5,956 nt of DNA, taken from positions 1-5,956 of the forward strand of contig JASLZV010000130.1 in assembly GCA_030754715.1 (NCBI GenBank), given 5' to 3'. The position numbers were made by a program, and so were the translations under genes. Source of the stretch: Phycisphaerae bacterium (lineage in GTDB: Bacteria > Planctomycetota > Phycisphaerae > SM23-33). The notes under the pieces were generated by a model. The model did no database searches and had not been told where the DNA came from. It saw only the letters and a program-made list of their open reading frames with translations. Shown piece by piece: positions 1 through 4,888 of this stretch (the stretch's first letter is position 1; every line of letters begins with the position of its first letter).

Positions 1-102
1 ACGCACATGCCGGAGGGGCGAAAGTTCGTACTGGCCGTCGTTTTCACCAGCCCCTTCACAAAGCGAATGACCGTACAACGCGTGTTCACCTCGGGTGAAT
101 AA
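1..102 (+). CDS. C-terminal end of an unrecognised protein (5' end outside window)
   Basis: Reading frame 1 is open from the first base and stops at TAA 100-102, giving 33 residues that enter from the left edge. The tail has alternating hydrophobic residues typical of a beta-strand (FVLAVVFTSP, about residues 9-18), then a basic stretch (FTKRMTVQRV) and ends in TSGE. The stop lies 30 nt upstream of the BamE-like gene and there is no competing frame with better character, so this is probably the true 3' end of an upstream gene in the same direction, possibly co-transcribed with the next one. The family cannot be identified from 33 residues. It could be a spurious open frame, since 102 nt without a stop is not rare in GC-rich DNA. 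Confidence 0.5.
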   Translation, partial: THMPEGRKFVLAVVFTSPFTKRMTVQRVFTSGE

Positions 103-132
103 TTCTTCTTTCCTGGGTAAAGGAGCCCTGAC

Positions 133-477
133 ATGAAACAAACATTGATACTGCTGCTGGTCGCCGTGGCCGCCGGAGTACTGACCGGATGCAACAAGTT
201 CACCCAAAAACGCTACTCCCTGGTCCAGACCGACATGACCGAACTGGAAGTGGAGAAGATTCTCGGCTCGCCGTTCAAGAAGTTTTCCGATTCCTGGACC
301 TACATCCATGACGAGCCGTACTATCGGGCCAAGATCCTGTTCCGCAACGGACGCGTGGTGGGCAAGGCCTGGACGGACATGAAGGGCATCGAAGACGATC
401 CCGACGGTAAGACGGCCATCAGGAAAACGCCGGAGGTTATCCAGGAAACCACGATCAAGGTCAACGTGCCGGAATAA
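133..477 (+). CDS. BamE/SmpA-like small outer-membrane lipoprotein
   Basis: A 114-residue protein with a clear lipoprotein signal peptide: K2, a hydrophobic core at about 4-16, and the lipobox L17-T-G-C20, so the mature protein starts at Cys20 and has 95 residues. Residue +2 is Asn rather than the Asp of inner-membrane retention, which fits outer-membrane sorting by the E. coli rule. The mature part follows the BamE/SmpA/OmlA pattern: 'LVQTDMTELEVEKILGSP' (30-47) resembles the helix-turn 'G(M)T..EV..LLG.P', followed by W-x-Y (SWTYIHDEP) and a strand 'KILFRNGRVVGKAW'. In Proteobacteria BamE stabilises the BAM outer-membrane protein assembly complex; whether this one does so is unknown, as many BamE-fold lipoproteins are unrelated to BAM. 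The start is set by AAAGGAG at 119-125, 7 nt before ATG. The C-terminal 25 residues are polar and probably disordered. No BAM gene is visible nearby. Confidence 0.85.
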   Translation: MKQTLILLLVAVAAGVLTGCNKFTQKRYSLVQTDMTELEVEKILGSPFKKFSDSWTYIHDEPYYRAKILFRNGRVVGKAWTDMKGIEDDPDGKTAIRKTPEVIQETTIKVNVPE

Positions 478-486
478 GCGAGACGA

Positions 487-506
487 GCCCGCAGCCCGCT
501 GCGGGC
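487..506. terminator. Perfect inverted repeat in convergent junction, possible terminator stem
   Basis: GCCCGCAG (487-494) and CTGCGGGC (499-506) are perfect reverse complements around a 4-nt loop CCCG. This GC-only stem starts 9 nt after the stop of the BamE-like gene. No U-tract follows on either strand, so it is not a classical intrinsic terminator. It could be a 3'-end stabilising stem or half of a bidirectional termination region shared with the opposing anti-sigma gene. Confidence 0.45.
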
Positions 507-540
507 CCCGGAGCAGTTAACGCTTCCCTGTAACGTCCAG

Positions 541-562
541 GCCGGCTGAGGTTTCAGTCGGC
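541..562. terminator. Second stem-loop at convergent junction, overlapping the anti-sigma stop codon
   Basis: GCCGGCTGA (541-549) pairs with TCAGTCGGC (554-562), a 9-bp stem with one G-U pair and the loop GGTT. For plus-strand transcripts it is followed by a moderately T-rich stretch (CCTTTGTTG), giving a weak intrinsic-terminator look. On the minus strand the distal arm contains the TGA stop of the anti-sigma gene (554-556). It probably serves the BamE-like transcript or both convergent transcripts. Confidence 0.45.
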
Positions 563-2029
563 GGCCTTTGTTGTCGGTTCGAGTTTTATCTCTTTCCCGA
601 CCGGCGCAGCGCGAAAACTCACGGTGATAATCATCGCCTCATTGTTGAGACCCTGGTTCTGTTGCATCAGGACAACCCGGCGCGCCTCTCTGGTCAACGC
701 TCCGCTCTGATAGACCCATTGCAGGCGGTCGGTCGGTGAAACGCTCGTCTTGAGGACGCCCACGGGGCGAGACTCGGCCGCCAGGATATACATTTCCAGC
801 GGCTTCGTTGCGGGTCGCACGGGGACAGCCGGTTTGCCCGCACCATTGGCGGCCTCGAGTATCTTACCTTCTTCCTCGACCGGTGCAATCGCTGGCCGCC
901 ACGCCACGCCCAGCCTTACTTCCACACCCTTACCCGGCTGTGTCGTCGTCGTCGGAGCGGTCTCGATGGTCTTCCTGTCCCGGTCTTCCACCCGCGCCCG
1001 CCCGGCCCGGTCCCTCAGCAGGGGCTGTTTTGCTTTCACCTCTTTCTCATGTGTGACCTTTTCGCCCATGGCAAGTGTCTGGTCCTCAGAACGTTCGGCG
1101 TTCGATTTGGCCGCAGCAACCCCGAGTTTTATCGCCTCCGGTGCAGCCGCCCGGGCAATCTTGGCCCGCGAGGATTTACGGGCCGGCGCGACGACATCCC
1201 CATCATCAACTTTGGCGAGTTCCACGGCGGCAGCATCCGCCGTGATCTGCGAGACCCTCTGCCGTCCGGCGATATGCTTTATTTCGCTCTGCAGGTCAGC
1301 GTTTGTCTCCACCGGGGCATAGACCACGAACTGTGCCTGCAGGGCGTCGCGGCGGTTGTGGACGAAGAAGTTCGCCTGGTCGCGATGCGCCGGCGGCTGG
1401 GGCAGGTTGCCCCCTCGGCGGCGGTCGGCGGGTTCCAGCGGCAGCACCCTGTTTCGCGCAAGCGATCGCCGCACCTCGGCTACCGTATTGGACACATCGT
1501 CGGTCCAGATGACCGCGTTTGAGGCGATGGCCAGCGCATTGTCCAGATCCGCGTCAAGCCGCTCGGCCCGGCTGTCAACCAACTCGTCCACCTCGGCCCG
1601 GCCAGCGACCGCTGGCCCTTCCGGCGTCGCCCGGCGTACGACCTCCCTGCGTGCCAATTCGTCTGCCTGCGGCTGGGAAATCTTAAGAGGGTTGATAACC
1701 ACAAAGCCCACGCCGGCGGCCACCAGAACCACCGCGGCAACGGCCAGCGTAATCCACCGCGTCGTGCGGAACGCCCCCCCTGCCTGCCTGGCGCCCAGGA
1801 GGTGCTTTCGCTCGGCACGGGCCATTACCGTCCGCACAAAATCATGCGGTGCCTGGGCCTGCGGCAGGCGGACCAGAAGTTGCCGCGTGCGGGTCAGTTC
1901 GCGCAATTCCATCGCCACCCCCGGGTCTTCCCGGAGGGCCTGTTCGACAGCCCCGGCCTCCTCCGGCGTCACCTCGCCGTCCAGGTAGGCCGACAGCAAT
2001 TCGCTAATTCTCTCCCGGTCAGTCATCAT
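554..2029 (-). CDS. Probable membrane-anchored anti-sigma factor, zinc-free type
   Basis: A protein of about 491 residues from ATG at 2029. GTG 2032 and ATG 2026 are equally possible starts, and none has a strong ribosome site. Residues 1-60 form a short acidic helical domain with 'LLSAYLDGEVTPEE' (11-24), the usual opening of anti-sigma factors that bind ECF sigma factors on the cytoplasmic side. Unlike zinc anti-sigma factors it lacks HxxxCxxC; I see no cysteine in the whole protein. One transmembrane segment is at about 92-112 (WITLAVAAVVLVAAGVGFVV), so roughly 380 residues lie outside the inner membrane. This part has a charged helical stretch, a strand-like 'AQFVVYAPVETNADLQSEI' resembling a sensor subdomain, a low-complexity Lys/Ala/Arg region and a Thr/Pro linker (TTTTQPGKG), then a C-terminal segment rich in strands. 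The gene overlaps the sigma gene by 11 nt, so the two are translationally coupled and probably partners. The signal it senses cannot be read from the sequence. Confidence 0.8.
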   Translation of the reverse strand: MMTDRERISELLSAYLDGEVTPEEAGAVEQALREDPGVAMELRELTRTRQLLVRLPQAQAPHDFVRTVMARAERKHLLGARQAGGAFRTTRWITLAVAAVVLVAAGVGFVVINPLKISQPQADELARREVVRRATPEGPAVAGRAEVDELVDSRAERLDADLDNALAIASNAVIWTDDVSNTVAEVRRSLARNRVLPLEPADRRRGGNLPQPPAHRDQANFFVHNRRDALQAQFVVYAPVETNADLQSEIKHIAGRQRVSQITADAAAVELAKVDDGDVVAPARKSSRAKIARAAAPEAIKLGVAAAKSNAERSEDQTLAMGEKVTHEKEVKAKQPLLRDRAGRARVEDRDRKTIETAPTTTTQPGKGVEVRLGVAWRPAIAPVEEEGKILEAANGAGKPAVPVRPATKPLEMYILAAESRPVGVLKTSVSPTDRLQWVYQSGALTREARRVVLMQQNQGLNNEAMIITVSFRAAPVGKEIKLEPTTKAAD

Positions 2030-2687
2030 CACCCAACAAGTTCTTGAGCCTGTCCCTCAGCATTCTTCTGGCTCGATGCAGGCGGCTCTTGACGGTACCC
2101 ACCGGCACGTCCATAACCTCGGCCACCTGCGCGTAGTCCATTTCCTCGATGTCCCGCAGAACCACGACCAGGCGAAACTCCTCGTCAAGTTCGTCAATCG
2201 CCGCGGCCACGCGGGCGTTGGTTTCCTTGGTCACCGCCGCAGTCAGCGGGCTGGCCTCACGTCGGGCCGCCTGTGCAGTCCCAAGTGCCCGGGGCCCCCG
2301 GCCATCATATTCTTCCGGACCGTCCAGCGAGTGAAACTTGATTCGCCCGCGGCGGCGTTGACGTGATATCGCCAAATTGGTTGCTATCCTGAACAGCCAC
2401 GTATAAAATTTGCTGCGTCCGCCAAACTGACTGATCCGCTCCATCGCCCTCAAGAACGCCTCCTGGGCGAGTTCCTCCGCGTCGGCCGGACGCGCGACCA
2501 TCCGCAACAGCATATTGTAAATCCGGTCCTGATACTTCGCCACCAGCAGCGAAAACGCCTCCATGTCGCCCTTACGAAACTGCCGCACCAGGGCCAGGTC
2601 GTCAAAGGCGATCGGCTCACGCGCCGCCACCTGCCGAGCTGCCGCGCTGCTGTCGCAGGCTGTTATTTTCGACGCTCGTTCTGTCAC
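2019..2687 (-). CDS. ECF-family RNA polymerase sigma factor
   Basis: 222 residues from GTG 2687, the upper size range of ECF sigma factors (usually about 160-220). Region sigma-2 spans about 35-112: 'GDMEAFSLLVAKYQDRIYNM' is region 2.1, 'DAEELAQEAFLRAME' is region 2.2 (core polymerase binding), and 'FYTWLFRIATNLAISRQRR' covers 2.3-2.4 (promoter melting and -10 recognition). A variable linker follows (about 113-155). Region sigma-4 is at about 158-213, with the helix-turn-helix 'MDYAQVAEVMDVPVGTVKSR' that reads the -35 element. The first 27 residues are polar and outside the conserved fold, so the true start may lie further in; an in-frame GTG is at residue 20. Only a weak GGGAA precedes the chosen GTG. 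The stop overlaps the anti-sigma start, the standard sigma/anti-sigma operon layout. It probably drives its own operon and envelope genes, but the regulon is unknown. Confidence 0.95.
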   Translation of the reverse strand: MTERASKITACDSSAAARQVAAREPIAFDDLALVRQFRKGDMEAFSLLVAKYQDRIYNMLLRMVARPADAEELAQEAFLRAMERISQFGGRSKFYTWLFRIATNLAISRQRRRGRIKFHSLDGPEEYDGRGPRALGTAQAARREASPLTAAVTKETNARVAAAIDELDEEFRLVVVLRDIEEMDYAQVAEVMDVPVGTVKSRLHRARRMLRDRLKNLLGDDD

Positions 2688-2695
2688 AAGGTTCC
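2671..2695 (-). promoter_or_regulatory. ECF-type promoter-like motif across the sigma start codon
   Basis: Read on the minus strand, GGAAC (2695-2691) is followed after exactly 16 nt by CGTC (2674-2671), the textbook shape of many ECF promoters (GGAAC-N16/17-CGTC). It would start transcription near 2665, inside the apparent sigma coding sequence, which makes sense only if translation starts further in (for example GTG at codon 20). A chance match is possible, since the motif is short and the DNA is GC-rich. Confidence 0.3.
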
Positions 2696-2803
2696 CGAAA
2701 ATAGCACCGAACCGATGAGTTTCGTCCAGGCCGCAGTTCTCGGTTTCCCATCCGATACGGCACGACGGGGGGCTGCGGCGACAATCGAAATCCGGGCGGC
2801 ACT

Positions 2804-2814
2804 ATAACAGTTAT
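2804..2814. repeat. Perfect 5-bp-arm palindrome ATAAC-A-GTTAT
   Basis: ATAAC (2804-2808) and GTTAT (2810-2814) are reverse complements around a single A, in an AT-rich island of otherwise GC-rich sequence. It overlaps the candidate -10 box of the minus-strand promoter, the position expected for an operator. It may also be chance; no second copy was noticed. Confidence 0.3.
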
Positions 2815-2832
2815 TACTCCCGTACGCATCAA
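2804..2832 (-). promoter_or_regulatory. Candidate sigma70-like promoter for the sigma/anti-sigma operon
   Basis: On the minus strand TTGATG (2832-2827) and TGTTAT (2809-2804) are separated by 17 nt, with 4 of 6 consensus matches in each box. An overlapping TATAGT (2806-2801) would give a 20-nt spacer. Transcription would start near 2797, leaving a leader of about 110 nt before the sigma GTG. This would be the basal promoter if the ECF-like motif downstream is the autoregulated one. The consensus is that of E. coli, so caution is due in another phylum. Confidence 0.3.
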
Positions 2833-2881
2833 GCAGTTCGCCAATCCCGGCAGATTGCGATGGGAAAGACGAAAAACACAG

Positions 2882-2910
2882 TTGTCAAACTCGTGCGGCA
2901 CCAATACCAT
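2882..2910 (+). promoter_or_regulatory. Candidate sigma70-like promoter for the four-lipoprotein operon
   Basis: TTGTCA (2882-2887; 5 of 6 to TTGACA) and TACCAT (2905-2910; 4 of 6 to TATAAT) are separated by exactly 17 nt. Transcription would begin near 2917, about 100 nt before the first lipoprotein ATG. No GGAAC-type ECF -35 box is present on the plus strand in this intergenic region, so the sequence gives no direct sign that the neighbouring sigma factor reads this operon. Confidence 0.4.
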
Positions 2911-3017
2911 CGTCGGGTGTCTGGTACACATATTTGCCCGGGCATGACGCAGATGCACCGGGTATCCTTGTGCGGCAAGTCCCCAGACGCCGAAGCACGT
3001 AACTGAAAGGTCGGGAC

Positions 3018-3629
3018 ATGCGAACACCCAAAGCCGGCCGGACCGGGCGAAAGCTCATTGCCGGGTTTTGTCTGGTTCTGTCGTGCGCCGGCGGCTGCGT
3101 TGCCAAGTCACATATCTACGATGGCGAGGCACTGGTCAAGGGGCGTAAACTGGCCGTCCTGCCCGGCGTGGGCGCGCCCGGACCGGATGGGCAGAACGCA
3201 GGGGTCATGCAGGCCGGCGTGCTTATCACCGAGTTGGCCAACCTTCAGCGGTACCACGTCACCGGACCGGGGCATCTGCGCAAGGAACTGGCCGACCGGA
3301 CCCAACCTGTGGGACCCGCCCTGGCCTCCGAGGCAGCCGGGAAGCTCCGCATCGACCTGCTGGTGCTTCCGGAGGTGACCGACTACCGCTTTACCAAGGG
3401 CTCCACCAGCGCGTGGTTTCTGGTCGACTCGACCAACAAGACCACCAGCAAATACTGGGTAACGGTGCGGGTGCTTATCGTCCATCCGGACAGTGGGAAG
3501 TTGGTCTATTCGGGTACGGGATCGGCCGATAGCGACAAGGGCTACGGGCCGGCCGTCCTGGAGGCGACCGCAAAATGCACCGCGGAACTGCGAAAGTTCC
3601 TGGCCGATGCGCCAAGCGGTAGAGGATAG
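3018..3629 (+). CDS. CsgG/LpoB/GNA1162-like lipoprotein (paralogue A)
   Basis: 203 residues. A basic n-region with several Arg/Lys (about 2-12), a hydrophobic core (13-22) and a weak lipobox A24-G-G-C27 give a lipidated mature protein of about 177 residues. From about residue 45 the first strand is 'LAVLPGVGAPG', as in the N-terminal domain of the CsgG/LpoB/DUF799 group. A central 'RIDLLVLPEVTDY' (111-123) matches the 'GAD.V..G.V..Y' strand of the family, then comes a Ser/Thr/Lys-rich loop, then 'YWVTVRVLIVHPDSGKLVYS' (146-165), equivalent to 'V.V.+RVVD..TG.++.'. Family members sit at the outer membrane facing the periplasm, as secretion-channel subunits (CsgG) or enzyme activators (LpoB). 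No specific role can be assigned here. The start is backed by AAAGG at 3006-3010, 7 nt before ATG. It leads the four-gene set and its stop is 5 nt from paralogue B. Confidence 0.8.
   Translation: MRTPKAGRTGRKLIAGFCLVLSCAGGCVAKSHIYDGEALVKGRKLAVLPGVGAPGPDGQNAGVMQAGVLITELANLQRYHVTGPGHLRKELADRTQPVGPALASEAAGKLRIDLLVLPEVTDYRFTKGSTSAWFLVDSTNKTTSKYWVTVRVLIVHPDSGKLVYSGTGSADSDKGYGPAVLEATAKCTAELRKFLADAPSGRG
3621..3626 (+). promoter_or_regulatory. Ribosome binding site deciding the GTG start of paralogue B
   Basis: AGAGGA sits 8 nt before GTG 3635 and lies in the last codons of paralogue A (stop TAG 3627-3629). It supports the GTG start and predicts translational coupling of B to A. Confidence 0.6.
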
Positions 3630-3634
3630 CGGCA

Positions 3635-4237
3635 GTGGGAAACAAGCCAACAAGAACGCAGGCGGCTGCCTTGATCACGGCGGCGATTTGCCTGGCCGGC
3701 TGCGCCGGGCCCAAACCGACCGTATTCGACCAGGCGGGCATCGACGCGGTGCACAAACTCTTGGTGGTTCCCCTGGATGCTCCCCAGACCCCCGCCGCGG
3801 GCGTAATAGCAACCAGCCTGGCCGCCGAGCGGCTGCAATACGAGCGATACGGCAACCTGACGGTGTTTGTGGCCCCAGCGATGTGGCGGCTGAGGGCAGG
3901 GGCATCCGGCGCCATGTCGGACGATCAGGCAGCCGCCCTGGCGCGGCAAACGGGCGCCGATGCGGTGTTGACCGGCAAGACGGGCTTTGCCGTCGTCGTG
4001 GCCAAGCAACCCAAACTGCCCGGCTCGGAGATCAAGGCAATGAAGTACACCGAGCGGTTCGCCGTGCGATCCGGGGCGGGGGCGGTGCACGTGCGTATTT
4101 TGGCCGCACAGGACGCCCGGACTATCTATGCACACAACGCCAGCGCAAAAGGCATAGATAACGCAAGGATCCTCGCCGAGGCCGTCACCAATGCCCTGAA
4201 ACCACTGGAAACGTATCTGCGGAAATCACGAAAGTAA
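3635..4237 (+). CDS. Divergent CsgG/GNA1162-like lipoprotein (paralogue B)
   Basis: 200 residues from a GTG start. The signal peptide has K4/R7, a hydrophobic core and a good lipobox L20-A-G-C23. After the cysteine comes 'GPKPTVFDQAGIDAVHKLLV' (25-44) then 'VPLDAP' (45-50). This is close in pattern to paralogue D ('RPKLFDEAAL...LVLPLADAP') and to the lead of GNA1162/DUF799 lipoproteins, as I recall that family ('KP..YD..A...SILVLPP'). 'ALARQTGADAVLTGKTGF' (about 106-123) matches the 'GAD.V..G' strand. It is the most diverged of the four: the 'DTG..VYSG.G' segment is replaced by 'AAQDARTIYAHN', the Gly-rich central loop is missing, and no VVERSRL-like motif is seen. The gene starts 5 nt after A and ends 28 nt before C. 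Exported and lipidated is well supported; family membership is moderate; function is unknown. Confidence 0.78.
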   Translation: MGNKPTRTQAAALITAAICLAGCAGPKPTVFDQAGIDAVHKLLVVPLDAPQTPAAGVIATSLAAERLQYERYGNLTVFVAPAMWRLRAGASGAMSDDQAAALARQTGADAVLTGKTGFAVVVAKQPKLPGSEIKAMKYTERFAVRSGAGAVHVRILAAQDARTIYAHNASAKGIDNARILAEAVTNALKPLETYLRKSRK

Positions 4238-4265
4238 TTCGAACAAGGCAAAGGACTCAAAAACA

Positions 4266-4883
4266 ATGCCGACGGTTATGTCCCTGATGAAACGAACGGC
4301 GCAACTAGCGGCGACGTGCGCCATGCTGGCTGCGGCGGTGGGTTGCCAGGAAAAAGTCGAATTGCGATATTCCGAGCAACTCGAAAAAGTTCATACGGTG
4401 GCCGTCCTGCCCTTCGTGGACGCTCCGGGCAACCACGCTAAGGGGTCGGGGAGGGTCGTGGTCAATGAGGTCATCACCCAACTGTACGAACTGCCGGAGA
4501 TCAGGGTCGTCGAGCGCAGCCGCCTGGCGGCTATCATCAAGGAGAAGGATTTTCAGGATCTGGTTGACCCCTCCAAGGCCTCCGAGATCGGGAAGCTCAC
4601 GGGGGCAGATATGGTAATCCTGGGCAACGTCCCGCAGTACGCCGCCCAGCAGGACTACGGGCACATTGCCGTGTACGTGGTCAGCGGAGGCAGCACGAAA
4701 TACACTCATCGCGTGGGTCTCAGCATCCGAGCGGTATTGGTGGACACCGGGCGCGTGGTCTATTCTGGGTCCGGGCAGGGCTCCGACAGCGAGGGATATA
4801 CCAAGGCGGCCCAAATCGCCGCGTCAAGGGCCCTCAGGAAATTGAAGCTGTTCTACGAGCAGACGCGCAGTCCCAAGGAATAG
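4266..4883 (+). CDS. CsgG/LpoB-like lipoprotein (paralogue C, most canonical)
   Basis: 205 residues. The start ATG 4266 has AAAGGA at 4250-4255, 10 nt upstream; Met8 (4287) would give a more typical signal peptide but has no ribosome site. The lipobox is A24-V-G-C27. Family landmarks, in order: 'VAVLPFVDAPG' (45-55), 'KGSGRVVVNEVITQL' (59-73, helix 1), 'EIRVVERSRLAAII' (78-91, the 'V+ER..L..++.E' motif seen in CsgG and relatives), 'SEIGKLTGADMVILGNV' (106-122), a central 'GHIAVYVVSGGST' (132-144) and 'VGLSIRAVLVDTGRVVYSGS' (150-169). CsgG subunits form the curli secretion pore and LpoB activates PBP1b; both are outer-membrane lipoproteins with this core fold. The protein is shorter than CsgG (about 277 residues as precursor) and appears to lack the second pore hairpin. 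A pore is therefore doubtful and an accessory or sensor lipoprotein more likely. A and C have nearly identical landmark spacing. Confidence 0.88.
   Translation: MPTVMSLMKRTAQLAATCAMLAAAVGCQEKVELRYSEQLEKVHTVAVLPFVDAPGNHAKGSGRVVVNEVITQLYELPEIRVVERSRLAAIIKEKDFQDLVDPSKASEIGKLTGADMVILGNVPQYAAQQDYGHIAVYVVSGGSTKYTHRVGLSIRAVLVDTGRVVYSGSGQGSDSEGYTKAAQIAASRALRKLKLFYEQTRSPKE
4875..4879 (+). promoter_or_regulatory. Ribosome binding site deciding the GTG start of paralogue D
   Basis: AAGGA lies 9 nt before GTG 4889 and inside the final codons of paralogue C (stop TAG 4881-4883). This mirrors the A/B junction: a site inside the upstream gene, a TAG stop, 5 nt, then GTG. Confidence 0.6.
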
Positions 4884-4888
4884 CACTG

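Larger units (their letters stand above)
2688..3017. other. Divergent intergenic region between sigma operon and lipoprotein operon
   Basis: 330 nt without a credible gene. The open frames that cross it on the minus strand have no ribosome site, run into the sigma gene in another frame and have implausible Cys/Pro-rich composition. It is locally less GC-rich than its neighbours around 2801-2816 and 2850-2890. It holds candidate promoters facing outward in both directions and an 11-nt palindrome, consistent with a shared control region. Confidence 0.6.

Noticed and set aside
133..477. bamE as a gene symbol for the short lipoprotein
   Set aside because: The BamE-like pattern is visible, but no BAM partner is nearby and the fold is shared by many unrelated small lipoproteins.
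750..1988. Long plus-strand open frames opposite the anti-sigma gene (for example 750-1322, 1049-1522, 1356-1988)
   Set aside because: They are antisense shadows in GC-rich DNA with Ser/Arg/Pro-rich or unstructured translations; the minus-strand frame has a membrane span, an anti-sigma opening and coupling to the sigma gene.
2617..3027. 136-codon open frame on the minus strand across the divergent region
   Set aside because: It overlaps the start of the sigma gene in another frame, has no ribosome site, and its Cys/Pro/Arg-rich composition shows no fold or motif.
3475..4161. Open frames on both strands across the A/B junction (3493-4161 plus, 3475-3915 and 3542-4135 minus)
   Set aside because: They overlap two well-supported lipoprotein genes, lack ribosome sites and have low-complexity Arg/Gly/Pro translations.
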